Shown: positions 1-12,888, counted from the first letter of the stretch. The stretch is DNA of 64,000 bases from Sphingomonas sp. IW22 (GCF_041321155.1 NZ_JBGGWB010000001.1:310001-374000), one strand, 5' to 3'. Numbers and translations are program-made. Notes: generated by a model not told the origin, from the letters alone.

Positions 1-2343
<2,343 letters not shown>

Positions 2344-2347
<4 letters not shown>

Positions 2348-4593
2348 TTCTTGGCTGTCGATGTCCTGCGCTCGAAGAAATCGAACATGCTGGTCCACAG
2401 GTGCAACTGGGACTTGGGATCGCTGATCGCGTGCGTTTGACCGGGATAGAATTGCGTCTCGAACAGCACGCCCTGCTGCTGCAACGCGGCCACCATGGCG
2501 GTGGTGTTGTCGAGGAACACGTTATCGTCGGCCATACCATGCATGATCAGCAACGGGTCACGAATCTTGCCCGCGTCGCCGATAGGGGCCGAGCGGGCAT
2601 AAGCCTCCGGCACCTTGCGCGGGTCGCCCATGTACCGTTCGGTATAATGGGTGTCGTACAGTTCCCACTTGCTGACCGGCGCCACCGCCGCACCCGCCGC
2701 GAACAGGCCCGGCGCGGCTTCCAGCAGCTTCAGCGTCATGTAGCCGCCATAGGACCAGCCATGGATGACCATCCGGTCGGGATCGACAAAGGGCTGCGAC
2801 TTCAGCCACTTGGCGGCCATAACCTGATCCTCGACCTCAACACTGCCCATCGCGTGCCAGATCTGGTCGGTGAAAGCCCGCGAACGGTTGGCGGTGCCGC
2901 GATTGTCCATGACAAAGACGATATAGCCCTTGTCGACGATCGCCTGATGCAGCGGGCTGGTCCAGCCGCGCGTCACCCGCTGCGCGCCGGGCCCGCCATA
3001 ATAGGTGAAGAAGACGGGATAACGCTTGCCCGGCTCCATTTCGGGCTTGAGGATCGAATAATGCAGCGCGCTGCCGTCGGCGGCCTTCAGCGTGCCGAAT
3101 TCCGGCTCGCGGTGGCTGGCCAGATAGGGCGCATAAGGGTGGTCGGCACCCAGAGCGTTTTCGTCCAGCCATTGCATCCGCTTACCCGCCGCATCGGCCA
3201 GATAGCTCTGCGTCGGCTGGGTCGGGCTGGATCGCGTGACAATCAAGCGACTTGCAGCGCCGTCCATCACCGCGCTGTTCCAGTAACCTGCCTCAGTCAA
3301 CCGCGTGACCGCACCCGCGCGGGTAAGCGGCGCGGCATAAGCGTGGCGTTCCAGCACGCCGTCCTTGTTGGCGGTGAAATAGACCCGATCGCGCGCCTCA
3401 TCGACGCCGATCACGTCGGCGACTTCCCAATCGCCCTTGGTCAGTTGCGTCCAGCGTCCCTTTGCGAACCGGTAGAGATGTCCGTTGCCGTCGCGTTCGG
3501 ACCACCACAGGATGCTGCCATCGTCCAGCGCGTGGAAATTATCGGACAGGTTGATCCAGCTCTTCGCCGCCGCTTTCTCGCTGAACAGCACGCGCGATCG
3601 GCCGGTCGCAGGATCGACGGCCAGCATATCCAGCACCGTCTGCTCGCGGTTCTGACGCTGGACGTACAGCGTCTTGCCGTCCGCGCTCCAGTCGACGCGC
3701 GCCAGATAGATGTCGGGATCGCTGCCCAGGTCGACCTTGACCCGGTCCGAGCCGTCGGGTGCCATCACATACAGCTCGATCGCGACATTGGGCGTGCCCG
3801 CCAGGGGGTAACGCTGCTCATACAGCCGCGTGCCCTCTGCCGCGATGGCAGCGCGGGTCAGCACGCGCACCGGCGCTTCATCGAAGCGGGCGACGGCGAC
3901 GCGGGCATCGCCGGGTGCCCACCAATAACCGGTAGTGCGCCCCATTTCCTCCTGCGCGACGAACTCCGCCTCGCCCCAGTGCACGGTGCCCCCGCCCCCC
4001 TGAGTCACGGCGCGCGCTTCACCGCCCGACAGCGGCTGAACCCACAAATTCTGGTCGCGGACGAAACTGATGTAGCGGCCTGCCGGGCTGATGACGGGGT
4101 TCAGCTCACCCGCCTCGCTCTGAGTCAGGCGGCGGACATCGCCGTCCAACGTCGCCAGATACAGGTCGCCGTCGAGCGGGACGAGGATCGAGCGGCCGTC
4201 GGGCGCCCAGTCATAGCTGACGATCCCGCGCAGACCGCCAATGCGCGCGCGCTCACGCTGCATCTTTTCGGCCTCGGACAGTTCGGCACCGGTGCCGACC
4301 TTTTTCGAATCGACCAGCATCCGCCACTGGCCCGTCGCCAGATCCTGCGCCCACAGGTCCAGCCGGTTCGGCTCCCCCTCACGCGGACGCAGCTGGGTCA
4401 GCAGCTTGCCGTCGGGCGACAGGCGCGGCGGGCGCCCGCCGCCGCCCGCCAGACCGCCCGCCATCACCCGTTCGAAGCTGAGCGTGCCGGTTTCGGCCGC
4501 CATCTGACCTGCGCGCGCCTGTGCCACCGGCTCAGCCGCCATTGCCGTCACGCTTGCCGACCCGAGCATCAGGGCCAACCACCATCCACGCAT
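2344..4593 (-). CDS. Dipeptidyl peptidase IV (S9B family), secreted
   Basis: This is a serine exopeptidase that removes X-Pro or X-Ala dipeptides, probably in the periplasm. An N-terminal signal peptide (MRGWWLALMLGSASVTAMA, then AEP) precedes a DPP IV beta-propeller (about residues 50-480) and an alpha/beta-hydrolase domain. The catalytic triad is visible: Ser in HGWSYGGYM (about 614), Asp in GMADDNVF (about 690) and His in GQTHAISD (about 721). The conserved EAEFVAQEEMGR segment holds the paired glutamates that bind the substrate N-terminus. The start at 4593 has CGGAG six bases upstream; another ATG lies six bases earlier. The protein has 749 residues, normal for bacterial DPP IV. It is translationally coupled to the downstream ATPase. 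Confidence 0.93.
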
Positions 4594-4678
4594 TCCCATC
4601 TCCGGTGAAGCCGCGCCATCGGATCGCACGGCATAAGGATAGGGCGTTCATGCCGCGTGGGGGCGCGGGCGTAAAGGG

Positions 4679-5761
4679 TCAGTGCTGCGTCTCGGACCCC
4701 GCCTTCATCGCTTCGGGTGCGTTGCTGTCGGCCGGCGCGGGGGCGTCGATCTCAGCAATATCAGCATCATGGCCCAGGGTGTCGCGCACCCACAACAACG
4801 TCACCAGCACGTACAGCACCACCGCCAGCGGTGCCGCGACGACCACACCGATCATCCCGAACAGGCTGCCCAGCGCGGCCAGCGCGAACAACAGCACCGC
4901 TGGCGGGATCGACACCGCGTATTTCTGGATCATCGGCGTCAGCACATTGCCTTCAAGCTGCTGCGCGATGACATAGACGACGATCGTCCACAGGATCGTG
5001 TCCGACCCCTGCGCCAGCGCCAGCAGGACGCCGGGCGCCGCGCCGATAAAGGGGCCGATCAGCGGGATGAAGTTGGTCAGGCCCGAAATCACCCCCAGCG
5101 CCGCCGCCGAAGGCACACCGACGATCATCAACCCGACCCAGATCAGCGTACCGACGATCAGCATCGTCGCAAATTGGGCAATCAGCCACTGGTTCAGCGC
5201 CTGTCCGCTCGCCGACAGCGCCTCACGCACGCGCTCCCCCTCCGATTTCGGGAACAGCTTTTCCACGCCGCGCATGTAGAGATCGGGGTCGAGCGCCAGA
5301 TAGATTGCCGCGACGATCACCAGCACCAGATTGGTGACTGCACCAACCGCGCCGAACGCGAACGACACGGCCCGGCCCATAATGCTCTGGATGTCGGGGG
5401 TGCCGGTCAGGAAACTGTTGAGGAACGGCACCTGTTCGACCAGCGAGCGCGCCTGTTCGAATGCGGTCGGCAATTGCTGTGCGACTTCCGTAAACTGCTC
5501 GGTCAGCTGTGCGCCGAACAGGAATCCGCACGCCGCCAGGACCGCCAGGATCAGGAAAAGCCCCAGAAACACCGATGGCATGTCGCCCATGCCGACCCGG
5601 CGGAACGGTGCGCCCGCGGCCCGGATCAGCGTCGCGACCAGAACGGCTGAAAAGATCAGCAGGAACACGAACGAAAACTGGACGGTCAGCAACGCCAGCC
5701 CGACGATCAGTAATATGACCAAGGTCGAACGCGCCACACGCGCCATGTCAGCCGAACCCAT
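4679..5761 (-). CDS. AI-2E family transporter (YdiK/PerM-like)
   Basis: This is a 360-residue inner-membrane protein of the AI-2E transporter superfamily. Substrates in the family vary or are unknown. There are two hydrophobic helices near the N-terminus (STLVILLIVGLALLTVQFSF onward). They are followed by the typical soluble stretch QLTEQFTEVAQQLPTAFEQ and a C-terminal block of helices containing GVPSAAALGVISGLTNFIP and the conserved GPFIGAAPGVLLAL. The start ATG at 5759-5761 has a GAGGGGG Shine-Dalgarno just upstream; a longer in-frame extension lacks this and reads as GC-rich noise. The charged C-terminal tail is short. It is transcribed divergently from acnA. Confidence 0.88.
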   Translation of the reverse strand: MGSADMARVARSTLVILLIVGLALLTVQFSFVFLLIFSAVLVATLIRAAGAPFRRVGMGDMPSVFLGLFLILAVLAACGFLFGAQLTEQFTEVAQQLPTAFEQARSLVEQVPFLNSFLTGTPDIQSIMGRAVSFAFGAVGAVTNLVLVIVAAIYLALDPDLYMRGVEKLFPKSEGERVREALSASGQALNQWLIAQFATMLIVGTLIWVGLMIVGVPSAAALGVISGLTNFIPLIGPFIGAAPGVLLALAQGSDTILWTIVVYVIAQQLEGNVLTPMIQKYAVSIPPAVLLFALAALGSLFGMIGVVVAAPLAVVLYVLVTLLWVRDTLGHDADIAEIDAPAPADSNAPEAMKAGSETQH

Positions 5762-6034
5762 AATTCCCCCTCTTGCCCGGCCAGAGCGCCGGATCGTCGG
5801 ACGCGAAACAAACTCGACATAGCCGGAGTTCCCGATCACGGGCGAGCCGACATGTTCGACGCCCACAAAGCGGTCGCGACGATCCGTCGCGCGCTTTAGA
5901 CGATCGGCCCCCTTCCCCATGTCCCGGCCGCTTGCTAAGGCCGCGACGAATCTTCGCATTCGCAACACTGCCGGGCGCGCCCGCGCGGCCACCGCCGCCT
6001 CCCCGCCGCGACCGGCCAGACCGGAAGGGCAATT
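5762..6034. other. Divergent intergenic region between the AI-2E transporter and acnA
   Basis: This 273-base stretch must hold the promoters of both flanking genes. I see no convincing gene or strong sigma-70 boxes by eye. The last 20 bases contain GGAAGGG, the Shine-Dalgarno of acnA. Confidence 0.5.
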
Positions 6035-8707
6035 ATGACCGCCATCGGCAACGATACCCTGGGCACCCGCGACCAGCTTGAGGTCGCCGGCAAGACCTAT
6101 CATTATTACAGCCTTGCCAAGGCTGCGGAAAAGCTGGGCGATGTCAGCCGCCTGCCTTTCTCGATGAAGGTGCTGCTGGAAAACATGCTGCGCTTCGAGG
6201 ACGGCTCGACCGTCACCGCCGAAGACGCCCAGGCGGTTGTCGACTGGCAGAAGGAACGCCGCTCAACCCGCGAGATCCAGTATCGCCCCGCGCGCGTTCT
6301 GATGCAGGATTTCACCGGCGTCCCCTGCGTCGTCGATCTGGCGGCGATGCGCGACGCGATCACGTCGCTGGGCGGCGATCCGGCCAAGATCAATCCGCAG
6401 GTACCCGTTCACCTCGTCATTGATCACTCGGTCATGGTCGATGAATTCGGCACACCGCAGGCGTTCGAAAACAATGTCGAGATCGAATATCAGCGCAATG
6501 CCGAGCGTTACGAGTTCCTGAAATGGGGTTCGAAGGCGCTGGACAATTTCAAGGTCGTGCCGCCGGGCACCGGCATCTGCCACCAGGTGAACCTTGAATA
6601 TGTCGCGCAGGCCATCTGGTCGTCGGAATCGACCGATGGTTCGGGCATGATCGCCTATCCCGACACGCTGGTCGGCACCGACAGCCACACCACCATGGTC
6701 AACGGCCTGGGCGTTCTGGGCTGGGGCGTTGGCGGTATCGAAGCGGAAGCCGCGATGCTTGGCCAGCCGGTTTCGATGCTGATCCCCGAAGTCGTCGGCT
6801 TCAAGCTGACCGGCAAGCTGGCCGAGGGCATCACCGCCACCGATCTGGTGCTGACCGTCACCCAGATGCTGCGCGCCAAGGGCGTCGTTGGCCGTTTTGT
6901 CGAGTTCTATGGGCCCGGTCTCGCTTCCATGAGCCTGGCGGACCGCGCGACCATCGCCAACATGGCGCCTGAATATGGCGCGACCTGCGGCTTCTTCCCG
7001 GTCGACGACCGCACGCTGGACTACATGCGCCTGACCGCGCGTTCGGAAGAAAATGTCGCGCTGGTTGAGGCTTATGCCAAGGCTAATGGCTTCTGGCGCT
7101 ATGATGATGCAGAGGACCCCGTGTTCACCGACACGCTGGAACTCGACATGTCGACCGTCGTGCCCAGCCTGGCCGGGCCGAAGCGCCCGCAGGACCGCGT
7201 GCCGCTGACCGAGGTGGACGACACCTTCAACGGCGACCTTGCCAGCGTGTACAAGAAGGACGCACCCGTCCGCGTCGCGGTGGACGGCAAGGATCATGAC
7301 ATCGGCGACGGCGACGTTGTCATTGCCGCAATCACCAGCTGCACCAACACCTCCAACCCGTCGGTGCTGGTCGCCGCCGGTCTGGTCGCGCGCAAGGCAC
7401 GCGCGCTGGGCATCAAGCCCAAGCCGTGGGTCAAGACCTCGCTGGCACCGGGCAGCCAGGTCGTCACCGACTATCTCGACAAGGCGGGGCTGAGCGCCGA
7501 CCTCGACTCGATCGGCTTCAACCTGGTCGGCTATGGCTGCACCACCTGCATCGGCAATTCGGGTCCGCTGGCGGAGCCGATTTCGGCCGCGATCAACGGC
7601 AACGACATCGTCGCCGCGTCGGTCCTGTCGGGCAACCGCAACTTCGAAGGCCGCGTGTCGCCCGACGTGCGCGCCAACTTCCTCGCATCGCCGCCGCTGG
7701 TCGTCGCCTATGCGCTGAAGGGCACCGTGACCGAGGACATCTATGCCACCCCGCTGGGCGAAGGCACCAATGGCCCCGTGTTCCTGAAGGACGTGTGGCC
7801 GACCAACGACGAGGTACGCCAGGTCATCGAATCGAACATCGACGACGAGATGTTCCGTTCGCGCTACTCCAACGTCTATGCCGGCGACCGTCACTGGGCG
7901 GGCATCACGGTCGAGGGTTCGGATACCTATGCGTGGCCGCCCGCATCGACCTATATCGCTAATCCGCCCTATTTCGAGGGCATGGACATGACGCCCGCTC
8001 CGATCGGCGACATCATTGAGGCAAAGCCGCTCGCGATCCTGGGCGATTCGATCACCACCGACCACATCAGCCCGGCCGGCTCGATCAAGGCCGACAGCCC
8101 GGCGGGCAAGTGGCTGATGGAGCATCAAGTGTCGCGCGCCGACTTCAACAGCTATGGCGCGCGTCGCGGCCATCATGACGTGATGATGCGCGGCACCTTT
8201 GCCAACATCCGCATCAAGAACGAAATGGTCCCCGGCATCGAAGGCGGCATGACCCGCTATGGCGCCGATGTCATGGCGATCTATGACGCGGCCATGCGCC
8301 ACAAGGCCGACGGCACGCCGCTGGTCGTCATCGGCGGCAAGGAATATGGCACCGGCTCGTCGCGGGACTGGGCGGCGAAGGGGACGAACCTGTTGGGCGT
8401 CCGCGCCGTCATTACCGAAAGCTTTGAGCGCATCCACCGTTCGAACCTGGTCGGCATGGGCGTGCTGCCGCTGGTCTTTGCCGATGGCGTAACGCGCCAG
8501 ACGCTGGGTCTGACCGGCGACGAGACGTTCACGATCCGCGGCGTCGCCACGCTGAAGCCCCGTCAGGATGTCGAGGTCGAAATGACCCGCGCCGACGGTT
8601 CGACCGAAACCTTCATGACGAAGTGCCGCATCGATACCGCCAACGAGCTGGAATATTTCCTGAACGGCGGCATCCTGCAGTACGTGCTGCGCAAGCTGGC
8701 GGCCTGA
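6035..8707 (+). CDS. acnA: Aconitate hydratase AcnA
   Basis: This cytoplasmic TCA-cycle enzyme interconverts citrate and isocitrate using a [4Fe-4S] cluster. The 890-residue length and architecture match the AcnA/IRP1 type, not AcnB. The three cluster cysteines are present in [10 protein letters not shown] (Cys about 436) and [12 protein letters not shown] (about 502 and 505). Other family signatures include [33 protein letters not shown] and the swivel-domain [17 protein letters not shown]. The start follows a GGAAGGG ribosome site. A hairpin terminator lies about 20 bases after the stop, so it is probably monocistronic. Confidence 0.98.
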   Translation: MTAIGNDTLGTRDQLEVAGKTYHYYSLAKAAEKLGDVSRLPFSMKVLLENMLRFEDGSTVTAEDAQAVVDWQKERRSTREIQYRPARVLMQDFTGVPCVVDLAAMRDAITSLGGDPAKINPQVPVHLVIDHSVMVDEFGTPQAFENNVEIEYQRNAERYEFLKWGSKALDNFKVVPPGTGICHQVNLEYVAQAIWSSESTDGSGMIAYPDTLVGTDSHTTMVNGLGVLGWGVGGIEAEAAMLGQPVSMLIPEVVGFKLTGKLAEGITATDLVLTVTQMLRAKGVVGRFVEFYGPGLASMSLADRATIANMAPEYGATCGFFPVDDRTLDYMRLTARSEENVALVEAYAKANGFWRYDDAEDPVFTDTLELDMSTVVPSLAGPKRPQDRVPLTEVDDTFNGDLASVYKKDAPVRVAVDGKDHDIGDGDVVIAAITSCTNTSNPSVLVAAGLVARKARALGIKPKPWVKTSLAPGSQVVTDYLDKAGLSADLDSIGFNLVGYGCTTCIGNSGPLAEPISAAINGNDIVAASVLSGNRNFEGRVSPDVRANFLASPPLVVAYALKGTVTEDIYATPLGEGTNGPVFLKDVWPTNDEVRQVIESNIDDEMFRSRYSNVYAGDRHWAGITVEGSDTYAWPPASTYIANPPYFEGMDMTPAPIGDIIEAKPLAILGDSITTDHISPAGSIKADSPAGKWLMEHQVSRADFNSYGARRGHHDVMMRGTFANIRIKNEMVPGIEGGMTRYGADVMAIYDAAMRHKADGTPLVVIGGKEYGTGSSRDWAAKGTNLLGVRAVITESFERIHRSNLVGMGVLPLVFADGVTRQTLGLTGDETFTIRGVATLKPRQDVEVEMTRADGSTETFMTKCRIDTANELEYFLNGGILQYVLRKLAA

Positions 8708-8727
8708 TCGCTGCTACCGACGAAAAT

Positions 8728-8759
8728 GGGCGGTCCGGTTCGATCCGGGTCGCCCTTTT
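8728..8759 (+). terminator. Rho-independent terminator of acnA
   Basis: A GC-rich hairpin (GGGCG..CCGG paired with CCGG..CGCCC, with a two-base internal mismatch) is followed by TTTT. It lies just after the acnA stop. Confidence 0.7.
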
Positions 8760-8775
8760 GTACATCGGCGATCTA

Positions 8776-8820
8776 CAAAGAGCGGCATCCTAAATGTTTT
8801 CCGGAGCGCCACGCTCTTTG
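8776..8820. repeat. 9-bp inverted repeat CAAAGAGCG ... CGCTCTTTG
   Basis: A perfect 9-base inverted repeat with a 27-base spacer lies between the acnA terminator and the transposase remnant. It may be part of the decayed element or a structure at the integration boundary. I could not match it to known terminal repeats. Confidence 0.4.
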
Positions 8821-8889
8821 AAAGGCGCTGACTAAGCCAGCCTCGCACGGCCATACAATGCTCCGCCGCGGCCGTGCACCTCCTTGACC

Positions 8890-9644
8890 AGGCCGAAGTA
8901 TCATAGGCTCGAGGCGACCGCCGCACTGAGGCGAGCTGGATCATGGGGAGAAAGTTGGCAGCGAGCTTGTCGTAGCGGTTGGCGACACGGCGGAAGTGCT
9001 TCAGCCGGGAGAAGAACCGCTCGATCAGGTTGCGCTCACGGTAAGCCGTTTGCTGAGGCATGGGTTTCATTTGCGGTTGCTCTTCGCCGGGATATTTGGT
9101 GTGCCACCCTAGTCCTGGATCAGTTCGCGGATCCGGACAGCATCATAGGCTTTTGTCGGCAAGCATGATGGTGCCAAGGCCAAGGTGATCGCGCAGATAG
9201 TCGGCGATCTGCCCATCAGGCGTCTGCCCGCCAGTCAGGCCGAGCGGGATCGGGAGGCCTTGCACGACGACGAGGATCTCGGTCGTAAGTGCGGCTCTGC
9301 TGCGACCGAGAAAATGATCCGAACTCCTTTTTTGCCGTCGCGCCCTGCTGCCGCGCCCGAATGGAAGTGTTGTTGATCATCTGCATCTTGCCATCGTGGG
9401 CGGCGCTAGTGGCGTCCATCGGCCGGGCCCACACGCCTCCTTTCGTCATCCGTTGCAGCGATTGTAGCAGGTGGTGCGCGGCCCATAGCGCTTGGGCGAG
9501 TCACGCCACGGTGCCCGGAACACAGCACCCAAAAGACGCCGTTCAGCGTCCGCCGATCATCGACGTGCGGTACGCCCTTGCCTTGTTGGGCAGCAGGGGC
9601 TCTATCACGCACCATGCGAAGGCGATCAGATCGTATCGGCTCGA
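8890..9644 (-). pseudogene. Decayed IS5-family (IS427-like) transposase
   Basis: Pieces of one IS5-family transposase follow each other in shifting frames, reading leftward from 9644. They are YDLIAFAWCVIEPLLPNKAR, then VDDRRTLNGVFWVL, then RYGPRTTCYNR, then DGKMQMINNTSIRARQQGAT. These continue with LPIPLGLTGGQTPDGQIADY and KAYDAVRIRELIQD, ending in YRERNLIERFFSRLKHFRRV and NRYDKLAANFLPMIQLAS. The expected start codon is replaced by TCG near 9642-9644. At least two in-frame stops and several frameshifts separate the parts, far more than the single programmed shift some relatives use. The element cannot make an active enzyme. It marks the left edge of an accessory patch after acnA. Confidence 0.85.
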
Positions 9645-10166
9645 GCCGACGCTGAATCAGAAGTCAGCGCAATGCAAAAGGTGTGCTGACACGAGCGCAG
9701 ACAGCTATCGGCAGGGTATGGTGCTCATATGTGGCAATTCGCTGTCCTTGCATTGGCCGCCACGGCCCTTGTCGAGCAACAAAACCTTACCTTCGACGGC
9801 GGAGCCTTCGGAACGCGACGTACTCTTACCTGCACCTGGTTCACGAACCTCAAGAACAGCCGGTTTGAGCTATGTCAGGACGCCAAGGAAACTGCTGCAA
9901 GATAGCGATGGCGCATCGATCAAGTGTCCTAGGCGTATGCAACCAATCAGACGCAGCGGTCCGCAAAGCAGCACTGCGTGACAAGCCTGCGCCGCCATAG
10001 GGAACATTCAAAATGGTGCTTATCGGGCGCATAAGCCTCAACCCGCACAAGACCCGCTACCTTGCTGACGCCACCAGAACAGTCCTCATCGAGAAGCTTA
10101 CAAGCGCCCGCTCGTCCAAATAGCGGCGACGCTTGTGAGTTCACGACCTAGCAAACGCTCCGCAAA
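9645..10166. other. Low-coding stretch between the transposase remnant and the PAP2_3 gene
   Basis: About 520 bases hold no recognisable gene except the 58-codon frame at 9729-9905, listed separately. The rest has lower GC than the surrounding core genome and scattered stops in all frames. It is consistent with decayed mobile DNA. Confidence 0.55.
9729..9905 (+). CDS. Possible small secreted cysteine-pair peptide (58 aa)
   Basis: This unrecognised short frame begins MWQFAVLALAATALVEQQ, a plausible though short signal sequence. The rest reads as FDGGAFGTRRTLTC and then CTWFTNLKNSRFELCQDAKE, with cysteines spaced as in small periplasmic proteins. A weak CAGGGT lies about 12 bases upstream of the ATG. 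It stands alone beside an insertion-sequence remnant, so it could be a truncated gene or a chance frame. The amino-acid composition looks protein-like and unlike the antisense noise nearby. I do not recognise a family. Confidence 0.35.
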   Translation: MWQFAVLALAATALVEQQNLTFDGGAFGTRRTLTCTWFTNLKNSRFELCQDAKETAAR

Positions 10167-11126
10167 TCAGATCTTATTGGCGATGGACGCGGCAATTACC
10201 GGCCGATCGTGGGTTGAGCTGCTAGGTAATCTTGAAAAGTCGGATAGTTGCAATACCAGACGGATGGTAAATATCGCGACCATCACACCACCCAATACAT
10301 CGAATAAATAGTGGCTACCGTGTGTAACAGCAGAAATCGCCATAAGAATGTTCAGTATCAGCATAGGTATCCGGAGCCAAACCGATTGCCATGATGCCCA
10401 TCCGCACAACACCGATACCCCTACATGAATGGATGGAAATGTTACGATTCCCGATGCATTTTTGATATCTAGAATGAAAACTTCGCTTCCTCGAACGGCG
10501 TAAAATGATTTCAGAAAGAAATATCCGAAGTGAGCATTTATGTTTTCAAGGTCAGTCGCCGCGACGCCGAAAGCTTTATACGCGCCAACAGCAGGGAAAA
10601 ATGTGCTGATTGCAATCGACAACGTGCAGAGCACTAAATAGGCTAGCACCATCTGAAACGCACGTTTCTCGAAACTTAGCAGTGATAGAGCTATTGGCAT
10701 CAAAAGAAGCTGAAGCGCAAAGGACGAATAAGCGTACGCAAGTGTCTTGGCTAGCAAGGGGCTCGCGTCGATCACCGACACATACCATAGCCAGTTGAAT
10801 CCGAGTGAACGATCAATCGCTATGAGAGTCTGATCCGCTAGCGGCATAGCCACTCGCATGGCCGAATAAGAAAACACCAGCACCGGAAGCGTCATCATCA
10901 AACCCAGCGCGCTGGCTTCCATGCCGAATCTTAGGCGTTGCAGATTTCGCCAAGCCGCATAAGGGACGAATAGCATAAGAGCTGCAGAAAATAGAAATAT
11001 CGGTTTAAACGAGGCGATATCAACGCTAAATCCTACGAGATAGGGCAGGACTAACATTGCTATGAGTGCTGCGGCCGTAGCTGCGATCGCCACCTGTCGG
11101 CAATGGTTCGTTGTCTGATCCAGCAT
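10167..11126 (-). CDS. PAP2_3 superfamily membrane phosphatase/transferase
   Basis: This 319-residue polytopic membrane protein resembles the PAP2_3 group, which includes inositol phosphorylceramide synthase-like enzymes and lipid phosphatases. Catalytic elements near the C-terminus are TFPSIHVGVSVL (conserved P-S-x-H) and THGSHYLFDVLGG (His and Asp pair). About eight hydrophobic helices surround them. The probable role is hydrolysis or transfer of a lipid phosphate head group at the membrane; the substrate is unknown. The gene is clearly AT-richer than its neighbours, with codons such as AAA, ATA and TTA, and lies beside a transposase remnant, both signs of transfer. No partner gene is adjacent. 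Confidence 0.8.
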   Translation of the reverse strand: MLDQTTNHCRQVAIAATAAALIAMLVLPYLVGFSVDIASFKPIFLFSAALMLFVPYAAWRNLQRLRFGMEASALGLMMTLPVLVFSYSAMRVAMPLADQTLIAIDRSLGFNWLWYVSVIDASPLLAKTLAYAYSSFALQLLLMPIALSLLSFEKRAFQMVLAYLVLCTLSIAISTFFPAVGAYKAFGVAATDLENINAHFGYFFLKSFYAVRGSEVFILDIKNASGIVTFPSIHVGVSVLCGWASWQSVWLRIPMLILNILMAISAVTHGSHYLFDVLGGVMVAIFTIRLVLQLSDFSRLPSSSTHDRPVIAASIANKI

Positions 11127-11419
11127 CTTTTCTCGGCACCGCCCTGCTACAAGCGCCCTCGCTAACCTGATCCGATAAATATATTATTAACTTCAAGGCG
11201 ACCAATAGAACCGCTTAGTCTTCTGAGGGTGATCGCTAAGCATAAAAATCAACGCCGATCCAGAGTGTGAATCGGAGGTTAGCTTTTGCCAGTAGTCAGC
11301 CTATCAAAGCTGACAACGTTACCACGCGCGAAATCGGTATACGTCAACAGGCGACGCCGGACCTTCTACAATCCACATTAAACGCGAGAGGCGCAGCTGG
11401 TTCCAATCTATGTCTGTCC
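11127..11419. other. Gene-free interval right of the PAP2_3 gene
   Basis: These 293 bases contain the presumed promoter of the PAP2_3 gene (AT-rich, about 11160-11240). I see no supported coding frame. The boundary back to high-GC core sequence lies near 11400. Confidence 0.45.
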
Positions 11420-12328
11420 CTAAAACGCATAGACCAGCGACGCGCGGCTCGTCGTATCCGTGCTCACCCGGCCCTCTGGCGGGCGGGATTCATATTGTAC
11501 AACGTAGGATAGCTGCATCTGAAGCGGCCCAAGCACCTTGGCGCTGAGCGCTGTCGTGCTGGATACCGTGCTGTTCGCGGATTGCAGATAGGCCGACGCA
11601 TCCTGCCGGAAGGAGAGCGTCGGGCTGAGTTGCCAGTCGAAATCGACCGATCCACGTGCAGCCACGTTGTTCTCAAGCGTCTGGTCGATGAAATCGGTCC
11701 GCCGGAACGCCGGGCCGAGTTCCAGCTCCAGCGTCATGCCGGTCCGGCGAATGGCGGTATAACCCGCACCCAGCGATGTCGAATAACGGCTTGTATAGCC
11801 GAGGAACCGGTCGGCTTCGAACTGGGCCGCGCCATAGAAATACAGCCGGTCGCTGACCTTGTAATTGGGCTCATAGGCGGCGAGGTAACGCTCACGCGAG
11901 ACGACGTTGAAGCTTTCCTGATAGTCGGCCTGCAACATCCATTTGTGACGCCAGCGAAGCCCTTCGCGCGTGATGTCTAGCTTGCCCGACACGCCGATAT
12001 TGTCCGAATTGCCGCCGGTCTGGAACCCGGCAATCTCGGCCCGCCCCTTGATCAACGACAGGAAATCCGCCTCCCGAAGCCGGGCCTGCGCGCTGGCCTG
12101 ACGGTCGTTTTTCCACGCCTGTGCGATGCGCTGCATGGCAGGGGCCGCGGGAATCTTGGCCGCATTGGCATATTTGACGAGGGTGTCGACTTCCCCCTCG
12201 TTGCCGCCGGCGATGGCCGCGTCCAGCATCGCCTTCAACTCGACCGGGATGGTCACGGGTTGGGCCTGACCGATCGGATCCTCGCCGGACACGATCGCCA
12301 CGGCCACAAGGGGGAAGGACTGAAGCAT
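11420..12328 (-). CDS. DUF481 outer-membrane beta-barrel protein (YdiY-like)
   Basis: This is a 302-residue predicted outer-membrane protein. The N-terminal third is a helical segment (VELKAMLDAAIAGGNEGEVD and AWKNDRQASAQARLREADFL). The remaining two thirds alternate aromatic and polar residues in beta strands typical of DUF481, from AEIAGFQTGGNSDNIGVSG to a C-terminal ...RASLVYAF ending in phenylalanine, the usual barrel assembly signal. In other bacteria this family is called salt-induced outer membrane protein, but its function is unknown. I prefer the ATG at 12326-12328; a GTG lies one codon earlier. The signal sequence is short and not ideal. Confidence 0.75.
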   Translation of the reverse strand: MLQSFPLVAVAIVSGEDPIGQAQPVTIPVELKAMLDAAIAGGNEGEVDTLVKYANAAKIPAAPAMQRIAQAWKNDRQASAQARLREADFLSLIKGRAEIAGFQTGGNSDNIGVSGKLDITREGLRWRHKWMLQADYQESFNVVSRERYLAAYEPNYKVSDRLYFYGAAQFEADRFLGYTSRYSTSLGAGYTAIRRTGMTLELELGPAFRRTDFIDQTLENNVAARGSVDFDWQLSPTLSFRQDASAYLQSANSTVSSTTALSAKVLGPLQMQLSYVVQYESRPPEGRVSTDTTSRASLVYAF

Positions 12329-12387
12329 CACGAGGCATTATCCGGCAAAACGCGGCGACAGAATGACGCTAGGGCAAGCCCGCAGGC

Positions 12388-12888
12388 TCAGCGAACCGCC
12401 CCGTCGCGCGCCGGGAGCGATTCGGCGAAGATGTCGAGCAGCCGCTGATATAATTCCCGCTTGAACGGCACGATCAGTTCGGGAAGTTCAGCCGGCTCGA
12501 TCCAGCGCCACGCGCGAAATTCCGGTTCGGCGGTTTCGATATTCACGTCGCCATCCTCACCTAGGAAGCGGAACAGGAACCAGCGCTGGCGCTGGCCGCG
12601 CCATTTTCCCTTCCACACCTTGCCGATCAGGTCGTCGGGCAGGTCATAGGTCAGTTCCTCCCCCGCTTCCGCAACCAGTTCGACCAGATCGGGCGCGATG
12701 CCCGCTTCCTCGCCAAGTTCACGGACGGCGGCGTCGATGGGCGCTTCGCCATCGTCGATCCCGCCTTGGGGCATCTGCCACGCCTCAAGCACCGAATCGA
12801 GGCGCTGACCGACAAAGACGCGGCCGTCGCGGTTGACCAGCATGACACCGGCACAGGGGCGGTAGGGAAGATCGGCGAACGCGGACAT
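12388..12888 (-). CDS. rppH: RNA pyrophosphohydrolase (NUDIX)
   Basis: This enzyme removes pyrophosphate from the 5' triphosphate end of RNA and so starts mRNA decay, or acts on dinucleoside polyphosphates. The 166-residue protein has the NUDIX box GGIDDGEAPIDAAVRELGEE followed by AGI at about residues 42-64, and the RppH-type start YRPCAGVMLVNRDGRVFVGQ. WQMPQGGIDDGE and the later QRWFLFRFLG also match RppH. It is a single-gene unit pointing away from the divergent deacetylase-like gene. Confidence 0.92.
   Translation of the reverse strand: MSAFADLPYRPCAGVMLVNRDGRVFVGQRLDSVLEAWQMPQGGIDDGEAPIDAAVRELGEEAGIAPDLVELVAEAGEELTYDLPDDLIGKVWKGKWRGQRQRWFLFRFLGEDGDVNIETAEPEFRAWRWIEPAELPELIVPFKRELYQRLLDIFAESLPARDGAVR

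Noticed and set aside
2401..4608. Very long open frame (735 codons) on the plus strand opposite the dipeptidyl peptidase gene
   Set aside because: It is an antisense artefact of GC-rich codon use. The minus-strand product has a signal peptide, propeller and intact catalytic triad, while this frame is His/Arg-rich with no family features.
6263..8437. 724-codon frame opposite acnA
   Set aside because: Antisense shadow of aconitase, whose motifs and length are complete on the plus strand.
9289..9981. 230-codon plus-strand frame across the transposase remnant
   Set aside because: The minus strand carries clear IS5 transposase pieces. The plus frame has no protein-like pattern and only reflects the decayed element.
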